Shown: positions 19,559-30,893 of the stretch, piece after piece
How positions within the stretch are numbered: the first letter of the stretch is position 1
Layout: each line of letters opens with the position of its first letter
NCBI RefSeq assembly: GCF_004403185.1
Contig: NZ_SOHJ01000004.1
Location: 310,001 to 374,000, forward strand
From: Cryobacterium suzukii
GTDB taxonomy: Bacteria > Actinomycetota > Actinomycetes > Actinomycetales > Microbacteriaceae
DNA: 64,000 nt
Direction of reading: 5' to 3'
The notes under the pieces: model-generated
Told to the model about the DNA's origin: nothing
Databases searched by the model: none
Seen by the model: only the letters and a program-made list of their open reading frames with translations
Translations under genes and position numbers: made by a program

Positions 19559-21787
19559 TTAGGCGGTCGGCAGCGCCCGGAACCCGCGCAGGCGCAGGCT
19601 GTTGGTCACCACGAAGACCGACGACAGGGCCATCGCAGCGCCGGCGATCAGCGGATTGAGCAACCCGGCCATCGCGAGCGGAATCGCCGCGACGTTGTAG
19701 GCGAAGGCCCAGAACAAGTTGGCTTTGATCGTCGAGAGGGTGCGGCGCGACAAGCGGATGGCGTCCGCTGCGGCCAGCAGATCGCTGCGCATGAGGGTGA
19801 GGTCGCTCGCCTCAATGGCGACGTCGGTGCCAGACCCCATTGCAATGCCGAGGTCAGCTGTGGCTAGGGCGACGGCATCGTTCACGCCGTCGCCGACCAT
19901 CGCGACCACGTGCCCTTTCGCCTGCAAGTCACGAATCACCCGCGCCTTATCGGCGGGCAGCACCCCGGCGGTCACGTCGGTGATGCCGACCTCGGCAGCG
20001 ACACTCTGCGCGACGGCAGCATTGTCACCGGTCACCAGCAAGGGGGTCAGCCCGAGCGCGCGAAACCGGGCAACCGCAGCGACGCTCGTGGGCTTTAGAG
20101 TGTCGGCGACGGTGATCACGCCGCGCACCTGACCGTCCCACGCCACCATGACGGCGGTCTTGCCGAGCCCCTCGGCGGTGCCCATCACGGCCTGCATCTC
20201 GGTCGGCACGGTCAGCCCCCACCGATCGATTAGCCACACGGGCCGCCCGACCAGAATCTGCCGGCCGTCAACCGTGGCCTGCACCCCGAGCCCCTGGTCC
20301 GACAGGAACGCTGAAGACGAGGGCACCGCGCCCAGTCGCGAACGAGCGCCCGCCGTAATCGCCCGCGCAATCGGATGCTCCGACCCACTTTCCGCAGCCC
20401 CCGCCAGCCGCAGCAGCTCGTCTTCAGAACCAGGCTCGTGCGCCACGGCGCCCGCCAGCATCATGCGCCCAGTGGTGACGGTGCCGGTCTTGTCGAGAAC
20501 GATCGTGTCGACGCGGCGCGTGGACTCGAGAACCTGCGGCCCCTTGATCAGAATGCCCAGCTGCGCGCCGCGCCCGGTGCCCACGAGCAGAGCGGTCGGC
20601 GTGGCGAGCCCGAGCGCGCACGGGCAGGCGATAATGAGCGTCGCCACGGCCGCGGTGAATGCCATCGCCGGCCCGGCGCCGACCAGCAGCCAGCCGGCCA
20701 GCGTGGCCAGGGCGAGCCCGATCACGATCGGCACGAAGATGCCGGAAACCCGGTCGGCCAGGCGCTGCACCTCGGCCTTGCCGGTCTGCGCCTGCTCGAC
20801 CAGCCGGCCGATCTGGGCCAGCTCGGTATTGGCGCCGACCTGCGTCGCCCGCACTACGAGCCGTCCGCCGGAGTTCAGCGTGGCACCCACAACACTGTCG
20901 CCTGGCCCAACCTCCAGTGGCACCGATTCGCCAGTGAGCAGGCTCGCATCGATAGCACTCGAGCCGTCGACGATCACCCCGTCGGTCGCAACCTTCTCCC
21001 CCGGCCGCACGACAAATTGGTCACCAACCACGAGCAGGGCGGTGCTGATGCGGCTCTCCACGCCGTCTCGCAACAGCGTGGTCTCCTTCGCGCCGAGTTC
21101 AAGCAGTGCCGTGAGTGCCGCGCCGGAGTTGCGCTTGGCTCGTGCTTCCGCGTAGCGACCGGCCAGAATAAACACGGTGACAGCGGATGCGACCTCGAGA
21201 TAGATCTCATCGGCGCCACTACCCGGAGTGGCCGAGAAGGTGAAGCTCATGGTCATTCCGGCCATCCCGGCCATGCCAAAGAACAGGGCGTAGAGCGACC
21301 ATCCGAGGGCGGCGAGCACGCCGACGCTGACCAGGGTGTCCATGGTTGCAGCGCCGTGGCGGGCGTTCACCCAGGCGGCGCGGTGGAACGGCCAGGCGCC
21401 CCAGATGGCGACCGGAGCCGCCAGGGTGAGGGCCAGCCACTGCCAGTTCGGGAACTGCAGCACGGGAATCATCGACAGGGCGGCAACCGGCAGGGTCAGC
21501 GCGGCCGAGATCAGCAGGCGCTGGCGCAGGGACGCTACCTCGAGGGAGCCGGCATCCTGAACGACAACAGCGGCCGGCAACGCGGCCGTGTAGCCGGTGG
21601 CTTCAATGGTCTTGATGGCGTCGTCAACGCTCGTACCCGCGGGCACGAAAACGCTCGCCTTCTCGGTGGCGTAGTTGACCGTGGCGGCCACCCCTGGCAT
21701 CCGGTTGAGCTTCTTCTCAATGCGGGAAGCGCACGAGGTGCAGGTCATGCCCCCAACGAGCAGGTCAACCTGTTGGCCGGCGGTCAT
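19559..21787 (-). CDS. copA: Copper-exporting P1B-type ATPase
   Basis: 742 residues. An N-terminal metal-binding domain with GMTCTSCASR is followed by membrane segments, TGES in the actuator domain and the ion-transport motif CPCALGLATP. The phosphorylation site is DKTGTVTTG, with SEHP for nucleotide binding and GDGVNDAVAL at the hinge. It pumps Cu(I) out of the cytoplasm. The start overlaps the copZ stop by one base (TGATG), and CsoR operators lie upstream of copZ. Confidence 0.95.
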   Translation of the reverse strand: MTAGQQVDLLVGGMTCTSCASRIEKKLNRMPGVAATVNYATEKASVFVPAGTSVDDAIKTIEATGYTAALPAAVVVQDAGSLEVASLRQRLLISAALTLPVAALSMIPVLQFPNWQWLALTLAAPVAIWGAWPFHRAAWVNARHGAATMDTLVSVGVLAALGWSLYALFFGMAGMAGMTMSFTFSATPGSGADEIYLEVASAVTVFILAGRYAEARAKRNSGAALTALLELGAKETTLLRDGVESRISTALLVVGDQFVVRPGEKVATDGVIVDGSSAIDASLLTGESVPLEVGPGDSVVGATLNSGGRLVVRATQVGANTELAQIGRLVEQAQTGKAEVQRLADRVSGIFVPIVIGLALATLAGWLLVGAGPAMAFTAAVATLIIACPCALGLATPTALLVGTGRGAQLGILIKGPQVLESTRRVDTIVLDKTGTVTTGRMMLAGAVAHEPGSEDELLRLAGAAESGSEHPIARAITAGARSRLGAVPSSSAFLSDQGLGVQATVDGRQILVGRPVWLIDRWGLTVPTEMQAVMGTAEGLGKTAVMVAWDGQVRGVITVADTLKPTSVAAVARFRALGLTPLLVTGDNAAVAQSVAAEVGITDVTAGVLPADKARVIRDLQAKGHVVAMVGDGVNDAVALATADLGIAMGSGTDVAIEASDLTLMRSDLLAAADAIRLSRRTLSTIKANLFWAFAYNVAAIPLAMAGLLNPLIAGAAMALSSVFVVTNSLRLRGFRALPTA

Positions 21788-22011
21788 CAGGCAGCGGCTA
21801 CCAGCTGGTAGCCCGCCTCCTCAACGGCCGCGGCGACCAGGGTTCGGTCCAGTTCCGACGTGCTCGTAACGGTGACCTGCGAGGTGCCCCCCTTGACGAG
21901 TTCCACGGTGACGCTCTCGGCGCCAGCAATGAGTTCGATCTCTTCGGTCACGCTCGCGACGCAGTGGCCGCAGGTCATTCCGTCAACGCCGTACGCGGTC
22001 GTTATGCTCAT
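21787..22011 (-). CDS. copZ: Copper chaperone
   Basis: 74 residues, a single heavy-metal-associated domain with the copper-binding motif GMTCGHCVASV. It delivers Cu(I) to CopA, encoded immediately downstream in the same transcript. It is divergent from csoR. Confidence 0.93.
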   Translation of the reverse strand: MSITTAYGVDGMTCGHCVASVTEEIELIAGAESVTVELVKGGTSQVTVTSTSELDRTLVAAAVEEAGYQLVAAA

Positions 22012-22059
22012 GGTCGTTCCTCACTGTCTCGTATCCTCGAACGGGGTACTCATTCGAGC

Positions 22060-22106
22060 ATACCCCTTGGGGGTACCGTTTCCCCTACTATACCCCGAGG
22101 GGGTAC
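22060..22106. promoter_or_regulatory. Two tandem CsoR operators
   Basis: ATACCCCTTGGGGGTAC at 22060-22076 and ATACCCCGAGGGGGTAC at 22090-22106, 30 bp apart centre to centre (about three helical turns). They occupy the gap between copZ-copA and csoR, so one repressor can control both directions. An isolated half-site, GGGGTAC, lies at 22043. Confidence 0.8.
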
Positions 22107-22147
22107 ACTCGACTATGGGGTTCACGAGCAACGCAGAGGATAGTGTC

Positions 22148-22456
22148 ATGAGCGATTCCGAGAGCCACGACGGCCCGCACGGCTACATCTCGAACAAAGA
22201 CGCCTATCTCAAGCGACTTCGCCGCATCGAGGGCCAGGCTCGCGGCCTGCAGGGCATGGTCACCGACGACAAGTACTGCATCGACATTCTCACCCAGATT
22301 TCAGCCATGACGAGCGCCCTCGAATCGGTCGCTCTGGGCCTGCTCGATGATCACCTCAACCACTGTGTATTGCACGCGGCCATGGCCGGTGGCACCGAAG
22401 CCGAGGCCAAGCTGAAGGAGGCCTCGGCGGCCATTGCGCGGTTGGTGCGTTCTTAG
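22148..22456 (+). CDS. csoR: Copper-sensing repressor CsoR
   Basis: 102 residues from ATG 22148 with AGAGGA upstream; an in-frame ATG at 22115 falls close to the operators. YLKRLRRIEGQARGLQGMV is the DNA-binding helix. The Cu(I) ligands are Cys in DDKYCIDIL and His and Cys in DDHLNHCV, the intact C-H-C set. It releases DNA when Cu(I) binds. Confidence 0.93.
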   Translation: MSDSESHDGPHGYISNKDAYLKRLRRIEGQARGLQGMVTDDKYCIDILTQISAMTSALESVALGLLDDHLNHCVLHAAMAGGTEAEAKLKEASAAIARLVRS

Positions 22457-22462
22457 AGGACC

Positions 22463-22477
22463 GGACCTTTGGCCCTA
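22463..22477. promoter_or_regulatory. DevR-like box upstream of devR
   Basis: GGACCTTTGGCCCTA, an imperfect palindrome resembling the other three boxes at 25946, 25994 and 27717 (shared core GACTT/CCTT then GGCCCTA). It is about 75 bp before the response-regulator start, suggesting autoregulation. Confidence 0.6.
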
Positions 22478-22549
22478 TTCGCCGGGCCCAGCCACACGCA
22501 AGACTGTTAATACGTATCGAGCCAGCGTGCCCATTCGGGAAGGACTACC

Positions 22550-24932
<2,383 letters not shown>

Positions 24933-24963
24933 CTAACCTTGGCACGATTTCGTGGCAGTGGAG

Positions 24964-25818
24964 CTACTTATGGGTGGTTCTGGTGACAATTGTCGGGCAG
25001 GTGATGTGCAGCAGCACCTCGTGGCTGACCGACCCCATCAGCAAGCGCTGCAGCGAGCCCCGGCCCCGGCTTCCAATGACGAGCAACTGGGCCTTTTTGG
25101 CGGCCGCGACGAGTGCCCTGGCCGGCGACTCGTCGGTTTCGAGAACCTGATGCACCACCAGGTCAGGGTATTGAGTCGTCAGACCCGCCACGGACTCGGC
25201 GAGCACCACACGTTCCTCCTCCATGCGCTCGGTCACGGCGTCGGCTGGAATGCTGCGCAATACCCGGCGATTCGGCAGGTGCACCGCGTACAGGGCATAG
25301 AGTTCCTGACCGGTACGGTCGGCCTCGGCGGCTGCGAACGCCACGGCGGCGACCGAATCAGCGGAGCCGTCGACGCCGACGTAGACGCCGGTTCGCTCGG
25401 TTTCGGGCAGCGCGGGGATGACGGCGACCGGAGAGGTCGACAGTGCCGCGACCTGCAGGCTCACGCTGCCGAACAATTCACCTTCGAACCGACCCTTGCG
25501 ATCGGTGCCGACGACGATGAGGGCTGCGTCTTTCGACAGCTCGCTGAGCACGCGCGGCGCACTGCCCGTGCGCAGCTCGGTGTGGGTGGTGACCGCGGGC
25601 GCGAGGGTCTTGGCGCGGGCGCCGGCATCGGCGAGCAGCTTCTTTTCGGCGTCGAGAATGTTGTCGTAGTAGCCGTAACCGTCGGCCAGCCAGGTTTCAT
25701 ACACGGTGTGCATGAGCGTCACCGGACTTTTGACATTGTTAGCCCGGGCCATAGCCCAGGCGAGGGCGGTTTCGCCGGCGGCCGAGTCATCGATGCCAAC
25801 CACAATCATCCGGTTCAT
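24964..25818 (-). CDS. Universal stress protein, tandem UspA domains
   Basis: 284 residues from ATG 25818. Two USP domains are seen: the first begins MIVVGIDDSAAGETALAWAM and ends with LIVVGTDRKGRFEGELFGSV, the second begins GVYVGVDGSADSVAAVAFA and ends with the ATP-binding motif VIGSRGRGSLQRLLMGSVS. Two-domain USPs are typical DosR-regulon members. It is upstream of the kinase gene and downstream of boxes at 25946 and 25994. Confidence 0.92.
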   Translation of the reverse strand: MNRMIVVGIDDSAAGETALAWAMARANNVKSPVTLMHTVYETWLADGYGYYDNILDAEKKLLADAGARAKTLAPAVTTHTELRTGSAPRVLSELSKDAALIVVGTDRKGRFEGELFGSVSLQVAALSTSPVAVIPALPETERTGVYVGVDGSADSVAAVAFAAAEADRTGQELYALYAVHLPNRRVLRSIPADAVTERMEEERVVLAESVAGLTTQYPDLVVHQVLETDESPARALVAAAKKAQLLVIGSRGRGSLQRLLMGSVSHEVLLHITCPTIVTRTTHK

Positions 25819-25945
25819 TGCTCTACCTCGTTCTTGATCGCAAGTCGCAGGCCGCAGGTCGCAGCAGTGAAGTCCTCCGCCACGAAGTAGGAGCTGATGC
25901 CCCATCGCCTCACGCCTATTCTGTCAGCCGTTCGTGCCAACACAT

Positions 25946-25961
25946 AGGGCCGGAAGTCCCC
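25946..25961. promoter_or_regulatory. DevR-like box upstream of the USP/kinase genes
   Basis: AGGGCCGGAAGTCCCC; its reverse complement GGGGACTTCCGGCCCT matches the box at 25994. It stands 128 bp before the USP start on the minus strand. Confidence 0.65.
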
Positions 25962-25993
25962 AATAGCTGACCAATCTGCGGCCTCGGCGGGGC

Positions 25994-26009
25994 GGGACTT
26001 TCGGCCCTA
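25994..26009. promoter_or_regulatory. DevR-like box upstream of the alcohol dehydrogenase gene
   Basis: GGGACTTTCGGCCCTA, the best copy of the motif, 80 bp before the GTG of the dehydrogenase gene and 32 bp from the box at 25946. The pair can serve both divergent promoters. Confidence 0.68.
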
Positions 26010-26088
26010 GTTGCCGGCGACCGTTCGGTCATACCGTGGCTCTGACGGGATTTTTGCCCGTCCGCAATCCAAGAATCAAGGAGAACCC

Positions 26089-27144
26089 GTGAAGGCACTC
26101 GTATATGGTGGCCCCGGCCAGAAGAGCTGGACCGACGTTCCTGACCCGACGCTGCACAGCCCGACCGATGCCATCGTGCGCGTGGAGACGACCACGATCT
26201 GCGGCACCGACCTGCACATTCTCAAGGGCGACGTTCCGGCTGTGACCGTCGGGCGTATCCTCGGCCATGAGGGCGTTGGCACTATCACCGAGGTCGGTTC
26301 AGCGGTCAGTAACCTGAAAGTCGGCGACCGCGTCATCATCTCCTGCATCAAGAGCTGCGGACACTGCAGTAATTGCAGCAGCGGCCTCTACTCGCACTGC
26401 CTCGGCGACGAGGGCGCCTCCGGCATCGGCTGGGTCTTCGGCCACCTGATCGACGGTACCCAGGCCGAGTTCGTGCGCGTGCCCTACGCGGACAACTCCC
26501 TGCACAAGCTGCCGGAGGGCGTCAGCGACGACCAGGGCGTCATGCTCAGCGACATACTGCCGACCGGTTTTGAAATCGGCGTTCAGTACGGCCGGGTCAA
26601 GCCCGGCGATGTCGTCGCCGTCATCGGCGCCGGGCCGGTCGGCCTGGCCGCCATTGCCACCGCCGGCCTTTACGGCGCAGCGAGCATCATCGCCATCGAC
26701 CTCGACGAGAACCGTCTCGAGCAGGCCCGCTCCTTTGGCGCGACCGACACCGTCGTCTCCGGTGCCGCCGATTGGAAAGACCAGGTACTCGCACTAACCG
26801 ACGGCGCCGGGGTCGACGTCGCGATCGAGGCCGTCGGCATTCCGGCGACCTTCACCATGGCCACCGAGATCGTGCGCCCGGGCGGCAACATCGCCAACGT
26901 CGGCGTGCACGGCAAGCCGGTCGACCTGCACCTCGAAAACCTCTGGATTCAAAACATCAACATCAGCATGGGCCTGGTCAACGCCAACACCACGAAGATG
27001 TTGCTCAAGCTCGTCGCGAGCAAGAAGCTGCCGGCCGAGAAACTGGCCACTCACCACTTCAATTTCGACCAGTTCCTCGAGGCCTACGACACTTTCGGCC
27101 GCGCCGCCGAAACAAAGGCACTCAAGGTCGTCATCACCCGCTAA
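26089..27144 (+). CDS. Zinc-dependent alcohol dehydrogenase
   Basis: 351 residues from GTG 26089 with AAGGAG upstream. Catalytic-zinc residues are Cys in TICGTDLHIL and His-Glu in GHEGVGTI. The structural zinc loop CGHCSNCSSGLYSHC is complete and the NAD-binding motif is GAGPVGLAAIATA. It should interconvert an alcohol and an aldehyde/ketone. Location in the putative DevR regulon suggests redox balancing when respiration is limited (inference). The flavodoxin-like gene follows after 23 nt. Confidence 0.93.
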   Translation: MKALVYGGPGQKSWTDVPDPTLHSPTDAIVRVETTTICGTDLHILKGDVPAVTVGRILGHEGVGTITEVGSAVSNLKVGDRVIISCIKSCGHCSNCSSGLYSHCLGDEGASGIGWVFGHLIDGTQAEFVRVPYADNSLHKLPEGVSDDQGVMLSDILPTGFEIGVQYGRVKPGDVVAVIGAGPVGLAAIATAGLYGAASIIAIDLDENRLEQARSFGATDTVVSGAADWKDQVLALTDGAGVDVAIEAVGIPATFTMATEIVRPGGNIANVGVHGKPVDLHLENLWIQNINISMGLVNANTTKMLLKLVASKKLPAEKLATHHFNFDQFLEAYDTFGRAAETKALKVVITR

Positions 27145-27167
27145 CAACGTTTTCCCTGGAGGTTTCT

Positions 27168-27701
27168 ATGCGCGCCCTGATCGTCTACGAATCGATGTAC
27201 GGCAACACCCGTCTCGTCGCGGAAGCGATCGGGCGCGGCCTGGCCCCGGCCGAGGTGATTCTGGTGCCCGCCGCCCAGGCCGCCGGGGTGGACCTCACAC
27301 AGGTCGACCTGCTCGTGGTCGGCGGCCCCACCCACGTGCACGGCATGAGCCGGCCCAGCACCCGCCAGGGCGCCATCGACGCCGCCGTCACGCCCCAGCG
27401 CACCCTGCACCTCGAAGCGGATGCCGCCGGCAGCGGCGTGCGCGAATGGCTCGAGTCCCTCCGCGGGCTGGCCTGCCACGCCGCGGCATTCGACACCCGC
27501 CAGGAGGGTCCGATTCTGCTGACCGGACACGCCGCCAAGAGCATCGACAAGCACCTGCTCGAGGCGGGGGCCGATCGTGTTGCCGCTGGTGAGAGTTTTC
27601 TGGTGACCAAGAATACCGCCCTGATGCCGGGCGAGGTTCGCCGCGCCGAGGCGTGGGGCGCCATGCTGCGGCAGCGCACGCAAGCTGCGGCATCCGTTTG
27701 A
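27168..27701 (+). CDS. Flavodoxin-family protein
   Basis: 177 residues with GGAGG before the ATG. The N-terminal FMN phosphate loop is YESMYGNTRLVAEAI and a second loop is VVGGPTHVHGMSRP. It probably carries electrons by FMN in the cytoplasm. The close spacing behind the alcohol dehydrogenase suggests one transcript. Confidence 0.85.
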   Translation: MRALIVYESMYGNTRLVAEAIGRGLAPAEVILVPAAQAAGVDLTQVDLLVVGGPTHVHGMSRPSTRQGAIDAAVTPQRTLHLEADAAGSGVREWLESLRGLACHAAAFDTRQEGPILLTGHAAKSIDKHLLEAGADRVAAGESFLVTKNTALMPGEVRRAEAWGAMLRQRTQAAASV

Positions 27702-27716
27702 GTCATCAGGCGTGAT

Positions 27717-27732
27717 GTGACTTAAGGCCCTA
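27717..27732. promoter_or_regulatory. DevR-like box upstream of the second USP gene
   Basis: GTGACTTAAGGCCCTA, sharing GACTT-nn-GGCCCTA with the box at 25994, 100 bp before the USP start at 27832. Confidence 0.62.
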
Positions 27733-27831
27733 CTCGAGGGCGCCGGCGATGGCTAACGTGAAGAACACTCGTTGGTGACGCTCGCACGACATTCCCGCTC
27801 GTGGCCCACCGCCGGAGAAGGGATTGAGCTC

Positions 27832-28695
27832 ATGACGCACACGCTCACACGGAGCCAGACGGTGGTTGCCTGGGACGGGTCAGACCCCGCTCGGGCGGCC
27901 CTGGATTGGTCACTCGCCCGCTGCAACGACGGCGAACTCACCCTGGTGCGCATCCTCGACCGCACCGTGTCGTCGGCGGACTACTTCACCGAGGAGTCCA
28001 CCACCGTGCGCGCCCGCGAGACGCTCAAGGACGACGCCGACCGGGTGAGCGCAAAATACCCGGACCTCTCCGTGCACGCCGATCTGCGCTCCGGGGACCC
28101 GATCACCGAACTGCGCGCGTTGAGCGGATGCGACACCATCGTTGTGGTCGGAACGCACCGTCGCCGCGGGTCGACCCTGCGCTACGAATGGTCGATGGGC
28201 GCCCGACTGGCCGGTTCGGCTCGGGGACCGATCGCGATTATCCCGGAGAGCGACAACAAACATCACGCGGGTGTCGTGGTCGGCGTCGACGGATCTGCGG
28301 CCGCGAACGCCGCCGTGGACTTCGCCGCACTGGAGGCCGACCGCACCGGCCAGGAACTGCACGCGATCCACGCGTGGCAGGAGCCGCTCGTCTGGCGCGA
28401 CACGACCGAACCCGACGCTCGGTTTCTGCAGACGCTGGAGAACTCCCACAGGCGCATCCTCGATGAATCACTGCTCACCGTGGCCCGCCGTTATCCGGCG
28501 CTGTCGATTCGTGCCTCGCTCGTGCGCGGCGCGCCGCAATCGGCGCTGCTCGACGCTGCCCGTGGGGCCGCGCTGCTCGTCGTCGGCGACCACGGGCAGA
28601 AGGGCATCTCGAAGCTACTGCTCGGCTCGGTGAGCCACTCGATTGTGCTGAACATCCAGTCGCCCATGGTGGTCATCCCCGCCCCGACCGCCTGA
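27832..28695 (+). CDS. Universal stress protein, tandem UspA domains
   Basis: 287 residues; ATG 27832 is chosen over the in-frame TTG 27772 because the domain begins at TVVAWDGSDPARAALDWSL. Domain 2 starts GVVVGVDGSAAANAAVDFA and ends with the ATP-binding motif VVGDHGQKGISKLLLGSVS. It is a paralogue of the protein encoded at 24964 and has its own DevR-like box. Confidence 0.92.
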   Translation: MTHTLTRSQTVVAWDGSDPARAALDWSLARCNDGELTLVRILDRTVSSADYFTEESTTVRARETLKDDADRVSAKYPDLSVHADLRSGDPITELRALSGCDTIVVVGTHRRRGSTLRYEWSMGARLAGSARGPIAIIPESDNKHHAGVVVGVDGSAAANAAVDFAALEADRTGQELHAIHAWQEPLVWRDTTEPDARFLQTLENSHRRILDESLLTVARRYPALSIRASLVRGAPQSALLDAARGAALLVVGDHGQKGISKLLLGSVSHSIVLNIQSPMVVIPAPTA

Positions 28696-28868
28696 CCGGA
28701 CTCCTCTCGCAGGTCGCCCTGCGCGGGGCCAACGCCCGTGCGCATCCGTTTCCCTCGAACCGGCTGGTGAGTTCGCGGCACTCGTGAAGGACGCGGGCAC
28801 CCCGAGGAACGCGTGCCCGCTTCCCTAACGCGTGCCGCGACGCGACCCACCGCGGTTAGGGTTTTGGT

Positions 28869-29819
28869 ATGAGCCTTTTCGCGCAGACCCGTCGTTACGT
28901 GCGCAATCTGGCGACCGGGATGGCCCTCATCGGGCTCGCGGCCACGCTGGTCGCGCTGCCGGCGGCGCCGGTCGCCGCCGCACCGCTGTCGGCGGCAGCA
29001 GCAGCGGGTGACCCGACAACCGACCCGGCACCGATCGACCCGGCTACCTTCGACCCCGGTCTCATCATCAGCGATTTCAACTTCTTCAACCCGGACGCCC
29101 TCACCGAGAGCGGCATCCAGGATTTTCTCGAACAGCGCTCCTGCCAGCCGAGCGACGGAGTGCCCTGCCTCTGGGAGTTCCGCGAAACCACGACCAGCCA
29201 GCCGGCCAAGGGTGACGGGCACTGCCTGCCCTACACCGGCGCCGAGAACGAAACGGCCGCCCGGATCATCGCGAAGATCGCGGCGGCCTGCACGATCAGC
29301 CCCGAGGTCTTGCTGGTATTGCTGCAGAAGGAACAGTCTCTGCTGACCCGACCGAGCGCATCCGGTTATCTGCGCGCCACCGGCTACGGCTGCCCGGACA
29401 CCGCGGACTGCGACGCCCAATATTTCGGTTTCTTCAACCAGGTCTATAACGCGGCCTGGCAGTTTCGGCAGTACACCCAGGAGCCTGACCGGGCGTTCAA
29501 AATAGGCAGTGTTGACGTGGGTTTCAACCCCGACGCCGAATGCGGGGCCTCCGCCGTCGCCGTCAAGAACCAGGCCACCGCCAACCTGTATAACTACACG
29601 CCGTACCAGCCCAACGCGGTTGCCGTCGCGAATGCCGGCGACGAGGGCGACGGATGCTCGACCTACGGCAACCTCAATTTCTGGCTGTTCTATAACGACT
29701 GGTTCGGGGATTCGACCCTCGAACCGTTCTCGGTGATGTTCGACGACTGCCTCAACTTCGTCGGCGGCCAGGGCTGTGCGCCCGCGTCACTGCTGCCCAG
29801 GGTCACCGCTGCCGGCTAG
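28869..29819 (+). CDS. Secreted protein of unknown function
   Basis: 316 residues. The signal peptide has the hydrophobic stretch GMALIGLAATLVALPAA and a likely cleavage after AAA near residue 38. The mature part contains FNFFNPDALTESGIQDFLEQ, eight or more Cys suited to disulfides, and PEVLLVLLQKEQSLL with a Glu placed as in lysozyme-like or transglycosylase-type enzymes. Secreted actinobacterial proteins with this block are familiar to me, but I know no function for it. TAGGGT at 28855 lies so close to the ATG that the mRNA may be leaderless. Confidence 0.75.
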   Translation: MSLFAQTRRYVRNLATGMALIGLAATLVALPAAPVAAAPLSAAAAAGDPTTDPAPIDPATFDPGLIISDFNFFNPDALTESGIQDFLEQRSCQPSDGVPCLWEFRETTTSQPAKGDGHCLPYTGAENETAARIIAKIAAACTISPEVLLVLLQKEQSLLTRPSASGYLRATGYGCPDTADCDAQYFGFFNQVYNAAWQFRQYTQEPDRAFKIGSVDVGFNPDAECGASAVAVKNQATANLYNYTPYQPNAVAVANAGDEGDGCSTYGNLNFWLFYNDWFGDSTLEPFSVMFDDCLNFVGGQGCAPASLLPRVTAAG

Positions 29820-30598
29820 CTCAGGCTGTACACCCACGGCATCCGGCCGATCTCGAGGCGGTGCCGCCCGCCCGCCTGCTCGGCAAGCGCGTCATCGGCG
29901 AAGGCGACATCCCCCGCCCAGAACAGCGCCGGCCCCCGCTCGCTCGCACCGAGCCGGGTTTCGTAGTGCGCCAGAGGGCGCTGCCCGGCACTCGCCACGA
30001 TGTCGGCCACGGCCCCGTATCCCTGCAGGCCGTGCAGGGTCACCCAGGTCGGCGCCACGAGGGTCATCAAAGCGGATGCGTGCCGCTCCAGCGCCTCCGC
30101 CGGCCGTAGCCAGGCGTAGTCGATGACCTCATCCTCGGCGAGCACGATGGTGCCGGGCGGTGCCGTGGTGAGGTAGAACCAGGTGCGCAGTCGCTTGGGG
30201 ACGCTGCGCGGCGGCACCCACACCGCCGTCGCGACGAGAGCCTCTGGCATGACCTCGAGCCCGGTTTCTTCCCGCACCTCGCGCACGGCAGCCCGACGGG
30301 CGGCGAGCTGTTCGACGGCCTCCGCCGCCGGGCCAAGCCCGTCAGGCAGGCCCACCGAGCCGCGGCCGGCCGTCTGCTCACCCGCGCTGGCGGGGTCAGC
30401 CGGGGCCGCGGCATCCGCTGCACGTCTGTCCTCCGGGTCGACGCCGCCGCCAGGAAACACCCACGCGCCGGCGAAAGACCCACGGTGACGGGGGCGTTCG
30501 AGCAGCAGCACTTCGGGCCCGGTGGAACTGTCGCGCAGCAAGACCACGGTCGCCGCAACCCCTAGTAGTGGTTGCGCTGCCTCGGTATCTCGCGTCAT
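29816..30598 (-). CDS. NUDIX hydrolase
   Basis: 260 residues. The Nudix box is split by an insertion: FPGGGVDPEDRR, about 45 extra Ala/Gly-rich residues, then AAVREVREETGLEV with the metal-binding REExxG core. The C-terminal part YAWLRPAEALERH is typical of the long NUDIX group related to the CoA or nucleotide pyrophosphatases. The substrate is unknown. Its 3' end overlaps that of the secreted-protein gene by 4 nt. Confidence 0.85.
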   Translation of the reverse strand: MTRDTEAAQPLLGVAATVVLLRDSSTGPEVLLLERPRHRGSFAGAWVFPGGGVDPEDRRAADAAAPADPASAGEQTAGRGSVGLPDGLGPAAEAVEQLAARRAAVREVREETGLEVMPEALVATAVWVPPRSVPKRLRTWFYLTTAPPGTIVLAEDEVIDYAWLRPAEALERHASALMTLVAPTWVTLHGLQGYGAVADIVASAGQRPLAHYETRLGASERGPALFWAGDVAFADDALAEQAGGRHRLEIGRMPWVYSLS

Positions 30599-30750
30599 CG
30601 CTGGTCCTTTGGGTCGGGTCGTGCCGTCTCCTCCACACTAACGCCGGGGATCGCTGGCTACCCGGCCAGTTGGCTGAAAGTACGCCGAAGCGAATCGCCG
30701 GCGCCACGAGGGTTTTGTCGCTGTTTCGGGGCAAGGAGTAGTGACACATC

Positions 30751-30840
30751 ATGAAGGCAGCTCGTTTTCACGGCCCGGCCGACATTCGCATCGAGGACAT
30801 TCCCGCACCCGAACTTCGACCGGGAGCCGTAACCATAAAC
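30751..30840 (+). pseudogene. 5' remnant of a zinc alcohol dehydrogenase gene
   Basis: ATG 30751 with CAAGGAG upstream opens a frame whose first 28 residues (MKAARFHGPADIRIEDIPAP and ELRPGAVTI) are the standard N-terminus of butanediol-type zinc dehydrogenases. The frame then runs into unrelated sequence and the promoter of the next gene, so everything after the first strand is lost. This is the scar of a deletion. Confidence 0.75.
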
Positions 30841-30893
30841 CGACGGCACCTGCAGTCGGGGGCGCCGCCGATCGCGGCAGTAGGCTGCCTTCT

